Positions 33,423 to 46,146 of a stretch of 64,000 nt of DNA are shown here, one piece after another. The first letter of the stretch is position 1. Every line of letters begins with the position of its first letter. The translations under genes were made by a program, and so were the position numbers. Location: positions 31,219,001-31,283,000 of the forward strand of contig NC_092591.1 in NCBI RefSeq assembly GCF_047663525.1, given 5' to 3'. The notes under the pieces are model-generated. The model did no database searches and had not been told where the DNA came from. It saw nothing but the letters and a program-made list of their open reading frames with translations. Source of the DNA: Anas platyrhynchos. Its lineage: Eukaryota > Chordata > Aves > Anseriformes > Anatidae.

Positions 33423-36222
33423 GGGAGGAGGGGGTTGTAGGGGATAAAAGCCAGTAAGCTGAATCCAGAGCCATCGTTGGTGGGGACGGTGGGAAGGTGC
33501 AGGAGGGATGCTGTGGTGCGTTGGATGAATCAAGCTGTGATAGTTCTGTGGTTTTCGTGCCCTGATGTGAAGTGGGAGGACTGAGACCGGTTCCTTGGCA
33601 GAGCGCAGGAGTCTCCTCTGTCCCACAGGGAAGAGGGAAGGTTCCTGGTGAGCGAGAGCTCCCCCGAAATACAACAGTTGCTTTTGAAGCTACCTGGACG
33701 CAGAGTGGCGTTGTGTCATGCTTGAATTGGTTTTGCTCCATCGGGGGGAAGAGGTAGCCTCCTCCCCCCCCCCCTTTTTTCCCCTCCTAATCTCTCTCTT
33801 CCCCTCACCTTTTTAAGAGTTGTTCTGCGATTCACCACCCGGACTGAGGCTTGGCAGCCAGGCTAGGAAATCTGCTCCAGCTCAGAGGCAGAGAGGGAGC
33901 CAGCAGGATTTACCTCCCAGTGTGGCGTTGCAGAGCCGTGCATCTGTCCTAGGTGCCCTTCCCTGAAGGATCACGCATCCCATAAGGCGCGCTGCCAGCA
34001 GGCATGCATTGCTCTGGAGCTGGGAGCACACCAAGTGGGCTCCGTTGGTGAAAACCACGTTTTCTCCTCTCTTCTGAGCATTGCTCCTGCTCTGATGGTG
34101 CAGAGGGCTGTAGTGATAGAAGTGGGTTTACTCCTTTCTTCCCAGTTTGTTTTTCTGTAATGTCTTTTAACCCCACGTCTTCAGTGTGAAGCTAGACACC
34201 TGGGGGGAGAAATGGCAAACACACTCTGAGTGGTTTTTGGCTTTTTTTCCTTAGCCCCCCTTTACGGCACTGTTGTAACCCTGGGTGTCCCACTGAAGCC
34301 ACCAGCAGAGCTGTCCCAGCGCTGCCTTGCAGCTTCCCCTCATCTCCAAACCCCTCCTGTCATCCGAGCGAGCTCACCAAAGTGGCTTTGTGGCTCCTGA
34401 AAGGACCTGAGTACTGGGAAGGGCTTGCACTGACAGATGCAGCCCGCGCCCCGCAAATATTTTTTGCCTCTTGCCTTACGTGTATAGATCCTAGATAGAC
34501 TTTAGTTTATCTTCAACGCAAGCTGTCGGAGTTGATCCTAAAGCAAACCAAAGGACGGTGTAACAGAGTCCGCCGAGTCAGCCTCGCCAAGCTGGGATCC
34601 GTGTCGAGATTGCACTAATGGGAAGGATGAGGAGCAACGCTGCGTCGGCTGGAGCCGCTCCCGTGAGCTAGGGATCTGCATCTTTCTGCTTTTTGGGGTG
34701 GGCTTCCGAACTCACGTTAAATGGTGGAAGTACTGAAACTGCTTTCATGTCATCCTGTCGGTGGAAGTGGCGCTACCTGCACTGCCTGCTGCCCTGGTGG
34801 GAGCGGCGTTGGCTCGCTCCGGTGGCTGTGTGCCCAGAAGGAAAACCCCATGGCATTGAATCCGTGACATGGGCGTAGCTTGTTAACCAGGAGGTCTCCA
34901 GAGATTTGCTCTACATACCAAAGAGGGGAACGTGTCTTGAAGAAGAAGACGTAAGAGGAGATGACAAGAACTGGCACCCACCACGAGGGACAGCAAGGCA
35001 CCCGTCTCCCTGCTGCTGGTGGACGATTCCTGCTCGGTGTTGCAGAAGGTGCTGGAAAAGCCCCGTTGTTCTTGCCGAGGGGCAAACACCCTGCTCTAGG
35101 ACATCTGACCCTCGGTGCGTAGGCGAGAATCCACGGGAGAAGCATCTCCCTGATACCTCAAGATACTGTTAGTGTCAAAGTAATTGCTCAGATTTCTCCT
35201 TAACAATTAGCTTGGGCACTGGTGGTCTCTTGGAAGGACGCAGCTGGGCTGCCCGTACAGCAGCATGCTGCTGGGATAGGACTTGGGAGCACTGCTGGGG
35301 CTCTCAGGTGACCGAAAATGCCATGGGGAGGGGGGCAAGGAGGTGTCAGAGAGTGTTCCCTGCTGCTGCTGGGTGGGAGGGCGCTGGAGAAGCAGAGCTG
35401 CTCCTGCCCATCACGACGAGGGGAATCGTGGCCACCCAGCACACGGGGAGCAGAGCAGCTGTGCCCTGGGGCCGTGGCCACACGGTGCCAGCCAGGGAGG
35501 ACACGAGGAGCCCTAAACACACGTGCTGGCCTCGGCAGGGACGCTGCTGCTACCCAGCCCGGAGCAGGCAAGCTGCCTGCAGCCACCTCCCTCTAGCACA
35601 AGTGCCATCGGACGCAGGGTGCTCCAAGACCCACCTGCCAGGCCAACCCTGAGCATTGCTGCACAGTCAGGGAAGGGTTCGAAACCCAGCCTTGGAAACC
35701 ACAGTAACTCGATGAAATTCCTTCTTCTGACCCCTCTTCTCCCCCCTCCCCCCCCCGCTCCCACCTTTGTCCTGGCTCCTCTCCAGGCAGAAGAGAAGTT
35801 GCGCTTGCCCTGGGCTTGGAAGGGGCTCTGCTCCGTGTCCGGAGAGGACAAATCCCGACTCTTCTCATGTTAGAACCTGCTTCAGGCCAAGAACATTGTT
35901 TGAGATTCACGTGGTTGCTTATGCTGTTGTGCAAACAGCATGTAAATGAATCAAAATGTCTTATCCATAATGAAAATATTTCATGCTTTTTTAATCTATT
36001 AGATATGGAAATATTTTTTGAAACTGAAAATGCAGCCGGTAGAATTTAAATTGAAACGTAATACATGTAAAATATATTTTAGTTGATAATTTTGTAAAAT
36101 GCACTTTTTTTGTGTCTCTTCCCTGGTTTCCCAGATCTGTATTTCAGTGTTTACAGATGGAATGAGAACATTCCCTATACCCTCCTTCTGTGAGAAAGAT
36201 ATATTAGAAGTAATTCTTAAAA

Positions 36223-36228
36223 AATAAA
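36223..36228 (+). terminator. BAHD1: probable BAHD1 poly(A) signal
   Basis: AATAAA after an AT-rich block and before an abrupt change to ordinary intergenic composition. It is the best signal downstream of the BAHD1 stop. Assigned by position; no transcript evidence. Confidence 0.65.
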
Positions 36229-39200
36229 TTTGAAAAATCGTATTGATTTAGAAAACAAAATCAGTGCAACGCTGTTCTTCTCCTTCTTGCCTGAGCTTTT
36301 CAGGATGGGTACCTGCGGGGTGCAGGACTTGAAGAGCCTGGAGGGTGCTGATGGGAGAGCGAGTTTTGGCGCTTGGGTCCTTGGGGCTGTCCCTGGAGGA
36401 AGGTGTCCCCATCCTGGCTGGGACGCAGCCCCAAAATGAATGGCTGGTGAGGCTCCTTGTGAAAACTGAGTGAGAGCATGGAGGATCGGCCAGGGGGTTG
36501 ATTTTTTATTTTATTTCTAGTCTGCTCTCAACAGCTGCTGTCATCGGAATAGTTAAGTCTGCCTTTCAGAAGGGGAAGATGTTAGTGGCAAAGGCTGTCT
36601 CCACAGGCTTGGGATGTCAGCCCGTGCTTTAGAAGCACTTTAGGAGCATTTTGAGAGGTTGGTTTGAGAAAAGCATTCCCCACAGAGCGTCACCTCTCCA
36701 AGCCAACAGTCCACTTGGCAGCATTTCTGCCAGCCCAGCAGCGTCCCTGCCCCAGGGCACCAAACGCATGCTGAGGACAGGTCTGACAAACTGTATCGCC
36801 TCTGTGGACATCCCCAAAAGGCACGAGGGGGATCCCAAGCAGGTGTAAGTGCTGAGAGGAATGAGGTGACCCACCTGATGTCACACAGTGGGGTCAGCAC
36901 TTCTGTGAGGAGTGGGATCTGGCGGAAACCCTCCGTGCATCCAAACGCAGGTGAGTGCAGGCTGAAGGTGCTGAGCTCGGGTGTTTGCAGCAAGCAGCAG
37001 GTCCTGGGAGTAAGGCCAAAATGATTCTGCCTGGACAGCGATGGGAAACAGTGCTGCAAGCAAAATGCTGGCAAAAAGCTGCTGCCAAAGCTGCTCGCCC
37101 CAAAACTGTGGCGTTTGGTGTCAGGTTTTGGTGCCCTCTGCATCCACAGAGCTCCAGGCGCAGAGCAGTGGGGAGGAGCCGTGGTTTAGCTCTTGGCTGG
37201 GTGGCTGGCCCTTGGAATGGGTTATTTCTATAAATAATACTGTGTTTTAATTAGAGCTGGACCCTTGCGTGCCTGGGAAGGGGGAGAATGAGTTCTGGGA
37301 ACAAAATGAGCAGGATGAAAAAGTGACGGCTGGTACCAATGCTGGATTAGCTCCTAATTATAGAGAGGGGAGTGAGCGGCGAGCGTGGTTTGTGGCATGA
37401 ATGCAGATGGGCTGGGCACGGGAACAGCAGCCTTAAAACACAGGGCAGCAGCACAACGGGGTTTTGCACTTGTCTCTTGCCCCAAGGTTGCCTCAAAAGG
37501 GAGATTTTGAGATTGCCCTGTTGGTGGGAGCAGTGTATGGATGTGCGCGGGTGGGGCCACTGCTCCCACCACCTTAAGTAGCCACCTTGCCACCCTGCCA
37601 GCCTCATTAGCCCATTTTCATTAAGTTCCTGGTCTGACATCTTCATGGGATTAGGGCTTGGTTTTGGTTTTTGCCAGAGGACCTTTGCTTTTTTTGATTT
37701 CCCTGCCCATCACCGTTAATGAGGAGCCCTCTTACCATGCTGCTCCTCGTGGGGAGCTGTGGAAAGGTTAAGCACAAACCTGGAGGAGTGGATAAAAATG
37801 AGAAAATTTGGGCTGAAAAAGGAAAACCTTCTTGATAATGAAGTGCAGTAAGCTGCGAATTATCTCCCATGGGGAGAAAGGAGCTCATCCCGGGACATTT
37901 AAATTTGCAAGCCAGTGTGGGGTGAGCAGGCGTGATGTGCCTGACCCTGGATTTTTGCTAAAGACCCACTCAAAACTTTGAAGTTGTGCTTAGTGCACGT
38001 AGAGTGCCAGGGCTGAAACCCTGAGACATCAGCAGTGTGGTGGCCAAAACATGCTCTGTGCACGCCCTCTACCTCTGGACAGCTCCTGCGCTTTGCCAGG
38101 CAGTGATGATGTCTCCCAGGGGTCGATTTAAAATAAAAGAAAAATTGAGAAAATTTTTCTATCCCAGCTCTTCATGCACAGTGAGCTGAAAAGCTGTGAT
38201 TAACGTCAAAATAAAATGGGTTTATTGTTGAAATTGGCCACCCAAGGAGCTGAGCCGAGGGCAAACAGCCCTTCTGGGGCTAGCATCGAACGAATTTGGG
38301 CACTTGTGCCCTCACAACAGTGATGAAGGTAACGGGCAGGGGCTCATCTGCCCTGGCTTCAACACGTGGTGTCCAGAGGTGGGCTGCTGGGGTGATTTTG
38401 GTGCTTGGGGCTGCAGCCACCTGCAGGGTGAGGCTTGGCACTGGGACACACGTGCTGGAGGGGTGGGAGGTGTTACAAAGTCCATCCGGAGGCTGGGGAA
38501 TTAAAATCCGTGCAGAGGAAGGGGGCTGCAGAGGAAGGGGAAGAAGGGTGGCTCACTGCAGCCTTGGGGTGTTGGTGCACCTGCTCAACCCATGGCTCAG
38601 GGCTGTGTTTTGGGGCAGCTCCTTGCCAGGGGAGGCACCGGGGGGCTCCTGGCACAAGCTTCTGCAGTCACTTCCCTACAGGCTTCATCACTGCCTTCCT
38701 CCCCCTGGAGCAGAAGCAGAGCGGCTCTTGGTGTCAGTTCTGGTTACCAAAGCATCTTCCCACCTGGAGCAAAAGCCACGAGCTCTGTGGCTGTGTTTAA
38801 CCACTGCCTGAACACTGCTAATTGTCACCGGCTGTAGCGGTGCCAAAACTCACCCCAGCCAAGAGACGGGAGTGATTTTGGCCATGGCATTTGCACGATG
38901 GAGCGCTCAGCTCGGTCCTGTGCAAGCGGCTGCCAAGCAACAAGCAGCACCCAGACCTGAATAAAAACCCAGCTCAGCCTGTGTCGTTTGTTCCCACTGA
39001 AGCCTTTCCTTGCCCCACAAAGCTGTTTTTCCAGAGATACCGAGCTGGGTGGTGCTGGAGGGCATCTCCTGCGGGAAGACAGCAGCAGGACGGTAGCACA
39101 TCCCCTTCAGCCCTGGGGAAAGGAGGCTGCGGGGTGGGGACCAGCTGAACCACGCTGCTCCAGTCTCCTGCAAACCCCACAAATTCAGCCAAATCTGCCC

Positions 39201-39504
39201 TTTTAAAGTTAATCCTCCCTGTAATGGCAGCAGGGTGTTCAAACAGGGGGTTGAGGGCACACATGCTGTTTCAATTACTCTTTTTCTTCCAAACCCTGGT
39301 CTAAAAAACAGGTTAAGAGCTCTGCGTGCTCCTAGAGGAGATTTTGGGGCAGGCATCCCCCGCCAACCCACCTGTAAGTCGTCTTTCCTTCCTTGCTGGA
39401 AAACTCCTACCTGTGCTATCGGCACATTCGACATGGGATGGGGCCGTGAGCGTGGCCACCGAAGGAGCCCCCAGCACAACACAAATCTGTAGCACGGCTC
39501 TGTG

Positions 39505-39930
39505 CTGATGGAGGTAATTAATCAGAATTTATTGAAATTATCAGAATTAATCAGTAATTTATCGGAGATGCCGCGATGGCAGATAACACGAGGCTGAGGA
39601 GCTGTTGTGGGAGCGAGCGTGGCGTTCGTGTCACTTGTTGCTATAGGGATGGGACGGCTTTTCCGCCGGAGCCTCTAGTGAGAGCAGCTAATCCATTTCT
39701 AAGTGGAAAGGATATTTAATAAAGGAAACAATTTAAACGGGATTTACACAATACGCCGCGTGGAAGCACCATTTATTCTGCGGCTTTGTATTTAATTTTC
39801 GTATCTCCGTAAACCTCTTCGGAGTGCTCTGTAGGGACGAGCGGTACTTGGAGCGGGTTCGGCTGCCCAATAATTCTTAGCCTGTTGGTTTGTGTTTACC
39901 CTACGGGGGAAGCACACAGTGCATTATAGT
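39505..39930. promoter_or_regulatory. candidate conserved noncoding element with homeobox-like motifs
   Basis: Starts with repeated TAATCAGAATT/ATTATCAGAATTAATCAG units (39,517-39,560). AT-rich sequence follows with retained CpGs (ACAATACGCCGCGTGG, TTTTCGTATCTCCG) and CCAATAATTCTTAG. It has no open frame and matches no repeat I know. The pattern resembles developmental enhancers; conservation is not tested. Confidence 0.3.
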
Positions 39931-40849
39931 AAGCCAGGAGGGGCAGGGTGATGCCTGCAGGTGTTAGCTGGGCACCACCTGACCCTTGCCCAAAATTAAT
40001 TCTGTTTTTAGAGATGCGTGTCGCACACCTCGCTGCAGGTAGTGCTCTGCTTGTCTGCGCTGACTTCACAGAAAAGGGAAAAGAAAGCAGCCCCTGTGCA
40101 AGCGTCTCTTAAACGCCAGGCAGGTTGCTAGAAGCAGTTTTCTTTGTTGCTCCGAGTTTTCTCTGCTCCCGTAAATGACAAGGTTTGCAAGGCGGTGTGC
40201 TAGGCAGCAATGGCAGTGCCGGGCATGTTGAGTGCTTGATGAATGAGATGGTTGCAGAAAACCTGGCGGGGTTTCCCCTTGGGAAGCGGTTTGGGACTGT
40301 TCCCGAAGCATTTCTGCTTTCCACAGCAGGGACGTCGTGGTTTGGAAAACATCGAGTGCACTGGGAAAGAGCGGGTAAGAAAATTTTTCTCCTTTCCTCT
40401 CCAAAAGGTGAACTCCCCATATGCCTTCGTGCCATGATTCAGGCTCCCTGGGTTTTCTCCTGTGACATAAACATGATGGTTTTTTAATTATTTTTATTAT
40501 TATTTTTTTAATATGTAGAATTTGAAAACCCTGTCTATAGCAGCACATCTTTTCAAAGCACTGAGCATGCTTTTGGCAGTGCCTGAACCCGGTGATCAAA
40601 ACACGGGGCGCTGGGTGCAGGAAGGACCACGTGCGTGCGCCAGCTGTCCCCTGCTACACCTGGGGTCAAAAATATGAAATTCTCCAAGGGATGAAGCTCT
40701 AAATTGCTCAAAATTGAGGGTGACCTTGCGACTAAATGCTTCCCCTCCGTCCCAGGCTGGGATGGGGCGGTGGAGACATTTCTTCTTTTCCAGGTGCAGC
40801 TCCCAAATCCTCCCCTTTTGTATCGGAGCTGGAGTGCAGCAAATAAGTA

Positions 40850-40960
40850 GGGTTGAGTTAATACCACACTGTATAATTACAGTCTATAAAGAGGGAATTA
40901 TATGGCATGTTAGTGCCATTTATTTTACCGTATTAGCTGCTGTCGTGCACACAAATGAGC
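40850..40960. promoter_or_regulatory. candidate noncoding element with ATGGCA-N6-TGCCAT inverted repeat
   Basis: Contains GTTAATACC, GTATAATTACAG and GGGAATTATATGG. These are followed by a perfect inverted repeat, ATGGCA at 40902-40907 and TGCCAT at 40914-40919 with a 6-base spacer, resembling NFI-type paired half-sites. Function is inference. Confidence 0.25.
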
Positions 40961-43900
40961 ACGGTTGGGTTTTGTTCTCGCCTCCCTGCGAGATGAAAGC
41001 CGAAACGCCCGCTGTGAATGGATTTCCTAAAGGGAGCGGGGACGCCTCGGGAGCTGCTCGAATGCCCGGTGCCAGCAACCCCGCAGGCATGTGGGGCTGT
41101 AAACACGGGGCTGAAAAAGCAGCAGGGCTTCCCTGCAAAGCCAACTCCATTTCCAGAGTCTTCATCCAGCAACAAGAAGAGACGCTCCCGACTTTGATTT
41201 ATATTATTTTTTTCTGATATTTGGGAAAGTTGGCTTGCAATTTAAATTCCCTCCTTTGCAAGGGTTTTCATGAGAAACTGTGATTTGAGGAGGATGACTG
41301 TGGGCCTGCAGGAGAACAAACAACTTTTGCATGGCCCGAGGGTTGTAGTGAGTGTGGTGTGGAGGATTATGGCATCCCAAAGCAAGATGTGGGGCAGCGT
41401 GGGGCCGCAGTGCAGAAAGCATCCTCAGCCCCACGCAAGATGTCCCCAGCGGGCACAGCCCCTGGGATGGACCATTGCAGAGGGAAAGTGCTGTTATAAT
41501 CTTGTAATAAACCCATGTGGAAAAGGATTTCTTTGTTAAAGGGTCAGACCCCCCCCCACCCTCCATCTTCTAGTGTGAGAATTGTAATGCCTGTGTTAGA
41601 TTCCTAATCATTTTTTTCTAAATTCTGGGGAATTTTTTTTTGCTATTTTAGTTATTTATAGATGGGGGAAGACAGTCTCCAGTGCTTTTCTGCAGAAAGA
41701 CCAATTTCTCCATGGTAAGGAAGCAAGGGGAAGCAGATTTACTTATTTATTTTATTGCTCTTGACATTTCCTTTAAAATTATCCAGATGGGATGGATGGA
41801 GTCCTGGAGTTCTTGCTCAAGTCACTTCTGCTGCTTTGCCTAATTAAAACAGCACATGCTCTCTAACAGTTCATTTTTCAGGAGATGAAGCTTTCTCTCT
41901 TCTGTTTCCCGCTACCCAGATCCTGAGCTACCTCCTTCATTTTCCACTCTTGAATGCTCATATCCGACTCCACCTTTATGCTGATACATTTGCAAGGAGA
42001 AAACCCGTGTTTGCCAAGCACCTCGAGACCTGCACGATGCTCTCAGTCGCTCCAGTGAGGACCACCCAGCAACTCAGGGGATGTTGTGTTGAGGAATACC
42101 CTGCTTAATGGAGATGTCTTGGTAAAATAGGTGGACTTTGGGGGGCTCAGTTGGCTTTTAGTTGGCTGTGCTTTAGTTGTGGGCTCAAGGACAAGTTCCT
42201 TCTTAATTCCAGCTTGAGCCTCTCTTTCTTTTGACTTACACCTAGCATTTCTCATCTCCCAGTACCCATCACTATCACTGTCCAACCTCCCTCTCAAACA
42301 AATTTCCTGGGGTAAAGCATCCAGTTTGCAGGCTGTTCCTTGCTCCCGATACACGAAAGGACATTGCAAATGAAAATAGCTACCCGTTTGACCTCAGCCC
42401 TACTTTCTTGCCTTGTGGTAATAATTTCTGGCATCAGAGATGAGATACTGCAGATTTGGGAGGCGTCAGAGCAGATTCAGTCCTTGCTCTCCTGCCTGTG
42501 AAATTAGTTGGCTCACAAAAACATTAGTCATATTCACGCAGCAAGTACTAAAAACTTGCATGCTGGCAAGCCCCCCTGGGCATGGTGAAGTGTCCTAGGC
42601 TTTCACTACATCCATTTTGCTCATTTATCCAGGAAAGAAATTGCTATTTCTTACTCTGACATTTGGTTTTGATTTGTTTTATGAAGGAATGTAAGCAATT
42701 TCTTTCCTTTCAGACCCAGGAAAGTGTTATTAGGTGCCATGTAGCATTGCCTTCCCTTAACAGATATTTCTGCCTTTCTACCAAGACTTGGGAGGAATAT
42801 ATATAATGAAGAAAGAATATTTCCAACCATCTATCAGGCTGGCATCAGTGAGAACGATGCATTTTCACAAGACAGCCAACCCTTCTGACACATTTTTCCC
42901 ACTGGAAATAACGCCCTGTCTGGCACATTTATAGGAGATCTTTAACCCCCCAAAAAAGTCATCTACCGAGGATGTGACAAAGCATAAACCCTGCAGCAAT
43001 TTTCATTTCTAAGGATCAGTCCTGCTGCTGCAGCATCCCTGCTGTGTGTGGCAAATCACTCAGTGCTGACTCCAAACTTTCCTGGTTATTTAAGCGTGCA
43101 AGGCTGGCTGAAGCAGGTAATGAGGCCGGTGGCAATCACTGCAGAGGACCTGCAGGACTCGTAACTTCATTACAGCCCCACAAGAGCTGTTTGGGAGCCT
43201 CGGGGAACTGCTTGTTGTAAAGAGGAGCAGACGTACCTAGAATGAGTTTGGAGACTTTGAGACCCTCTGGCAACGTGAGTTTCATAGCTGCACATATTTA
43301 ATGTGTGTTCGTACTGAAAATTTGATGATAAAGCCACAGCTGGCTGCTGACATTAGTGATGTCTGATGTGTGCACAACTGGTAGGGAGACACAGCCCTGG
43401 TCTGTAAGGGCTGGGAGGAGTCTGAGATTGACCAGTGGAGGATGAAGAGCAGAAAAAGGAAGTTTTGGTTTCTACTGCTTAAAATTTTTTGTTCTCTGCA
43501 TGGGAAGGGCTCCTGCACATTGACCTGCTCTTTTTCAGTAGACCTGGAAGCTGCTGCCCGCGGCCAGTGCCAGGAAAGCTCTGACTCAGAGCTGCTGTTA
43601 CCGAAATGCCGGTCCCTGCGCTATTTCTGAACTTCCCCTCACCTCCTGCCCAGCTGGAGCAGATCCGAGCACTGGCGCCTATATGGTGTGTATAGCCCCA
43701 GCGGGGAACGTACAGCCTTGCAGCCTGCCCCACAAATTTACTGTCCTTGCAATCCCGGGGACCTGAGCATGTTCTTTTCCTTCCTCCAGGCATCAGCACA
43801 CTGGAAGATTGGCAAAGCCAAGGTGGGACGAGCTGCTGTGGCTTCTACTGACCGTGTGTGGTGGTTGTTTCCTTGCAAAAAGGAACCAAAACTCCTGAAA

Positions 43901-45048
43901 AGGCTCAGTTCCCAGGCAATTGCACAGTTATGCACAACAGAGCAGGGAAAACGGCATTAAACTCAGCATAAGGTCTTTGCAAGTTCAGCCAGCTGCATAT
44001 CAATTAATTTGCAGTTGCAAGATAAGCAGATCCTTCAGCACTACATTTTCCTTGAAAATAGTGATTTCTATTACGAGCAAGACAGACCCAGCCTATCATA
44101 ACAATCTGCTCTGAATTATTTAGCATATTCACCCAGCATGTTTGACTTGTTTTTAAAAGACTTTTTTCCTAGAGAGATAAGAAACTCTGCTTTACATAGA
44201 AGCCATTTCACAATCAGCTCACTACACTTATCCACTTCCTTAAGAGGCTTTATTACACTAAATTACTGGATAATCTGTGGACACACAGCCATGACATCAG
44301 ATCTCTTCTCTTCAAGCTTTGCTCGTTTTGACTTTTGATCTGGAGCTGCTCATATCGGTCCAAGAGGTCCTATTTTGCCCACATTTACTTGTCACTGTCC
44401 TGTCACGCTGCACTGTGCTTGTTTGGAAAGTTGGCATCAGCTCAACTGTTCTTGAAAGATTCTTTCTTTTTTTTTTTTGCTAAACTTTTTGTTGGGGCCT
44501 CATGCGTTCTTACTTTTTGCAGTTTCTCAGCCCAAAGTTAGTATTGGATATTACCCGAAAGACCAGCAGGGCCTTGGCAGGGCATGTGGCAGTGCTTGTG
44601 ATGACCATCAGTGTTTGACCTCATGCTGAGCTGGAAGGACACGTATGTCCTTCAGTCTTTCTCTCCATCCCCTATAGGAATTGACACTTTCTTTGTTAAG
44701 ACCATTTCTATTAGTCAGGGATGAATTGTACAATCTGCTTTAAACCTGAGTGTCACCTTCATAAACGATACTGGGTTACAGTGTAATGCAGTTAAATATA
44801 TAAAACAATGCATTATAAAGTTGCTTCTCTGCTCCTGTGAGTTCGCATCAAGGAAAAAAAAAAAAAAAAAGAGAGACTTATTCAACACCAGCTGGTGGTT
44901 ACCTGGGGGTGGAGAGAACGTACTCCTAACCCCTTGGTCTGGACAGGCAATGGGCTGACGTTTTCTGTTCCTGCTCTCAGGAATGGTCTTTGCTGGTCTG
45001 GCAAGAGATGTCCTGCCACAGATTGCAATGCCAGCCCTGTGATCTTAA

Positions 45049-45136
45049 GGCAAAAGTAAATGGTAGGGTTTGAAAGCAGCTTGAAGAGTGTTGTAAATTA
45101 TAAAAATCCTGTTTTTATATCCTTAAGAAATAAGTA
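45049..45136 (+). repeat. diverged dispersed repeat, copy A
   Basis: Aligns by eye with 46056-46146 over about 90 bases. Shared blocks include GTTTGAAAGCA, CTTGAA/CCTGAAAAG, AAAATCCT and TAAGAAA, with several mismatches and small gaps. It may be part of an old interspersed element or an old local duplication; the family is not identified. Confidence 0.5.
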
Positions 45137-46055
45137 ATCGTGGGGAAGAGGCTGCCGTTACACCCCTAGGTAGATGAGGATCACTCTGAGATCTGGCAAA
45201 GCATCTCTATGAGCATGTCTATGAGAGTTTTCCTTGTTCCATGGTGCTGCATATAGCCATGGGATGCAAACAATTTACTGTGACTTGGTGTGGATGAATG
45301 TGTCTCTCTTCTGCATAGGGACTTTAAGATTCCTACAGATGAAAGGTGCAGTTTAAGTGCAGCCATACTTTACCCATATATAGCAACGACAGCTGGATTT
45401 GGTTAATCCATTGGGCATGCTGTAAAGCCTGCCTGTTTTCCCAGGCACTCACAGTGGGGGTGGATTGAGAAGGTTGCTCTGTGCAGAGCTGTAAGTGCTG
45501 CTGGTATGGGGGACAAACGGTGCTGTGGGCTGCATGTGCTGTCTGAGTTACAGGAGACACGGATTTTTACGGTGTCTGTGAGATGTCGCTTTTTAAATGT
45601 GAAAAAGCAAAGGAACAGACTCTGAAATTTCACGTTTGAGTAAGTACAATTTATTCCAGGCAGTGCTGAAGGTAGTTTCTTAACACAATGCTCTACATGC
45701 TCCAGCAAGATCCAGTGATAACATCACTGGCTAGTCATTATGCACTAGTCTGGGCTAGGATGACAACTACTGCAGAAATACTTACCTGCAGTGGAGAAAC
45801 AAGCATCAAAGTTTGTCTAGAGTGCACCATGGAGTCAGCAGATCAATTAGATGAAACAGCATGTCTGCAAGCCTCTTCCTTCCCAAACTGACAGTTTACA
45901 ATTAGGATCAGCGAGATGCTCACAGATGCAGTCATCAGCAGGCCTTCTGTTTCCATGTGCATCTTATGCGTGGTTCCTGTAATTGTAGCAGAGCCAGAAT
46001 ACATATTTAGTTGGCCAAAATGAGGATCAGTTGCCTTTAGTTATATGGAATAAAG

Positions 46056-46146
46056 TGACAAAGGTAAACAGGTGAGGTTTGAAAGCATCCTGAAAAGGGC
46101 TGCCAGTTATTACAAAATCCTTGATATATCTATAAGAAAGAACTAA
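46056..46146 (+). repeat. diverged dispersed repeat, copy B
   Basis: Partner of copy A, in the same orientation and offset by about 1 kb. The similarity covers GGTTTGAAAGCATCCTGAA through TATAAGAAAGAACTAA and fades on both sides. Confidence 0.5.

Larger units (their letters stand above)
33105..36245 (+). other. BAHD1: BAHD1 3' UTR (probable end about 36,245)
   Basis: About 3.1 kb from the stop codon to just past the AATAAA at 36223-36228. The proximal part holds a TA-rich microsatellite that can fold (33,352-33,405), a C tract near 33,763-33,775 and a C-rich run at 35,741-35,757. The last 300 bases are AT-rich, with motifs such as GAAAATATTTCATG and TTGATAATTTTGTAAAATGC, and a perfect 8-bp hairpin at 35,921-35,941. 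This part looks conserved, as expected next to the poly(A) site. An internal AATAAA at 33345-33350 sits in the microsatellite and is a weaker candidate. Confidence 0.65.

Noticed and set aside
35672..35690. GGGTTCGAAACCC resembling a tRNA B box
   Set aside because: It is in the BAHD1 3' UTR. No A box or cloverleaf can be formed at the proper distance on either strand.
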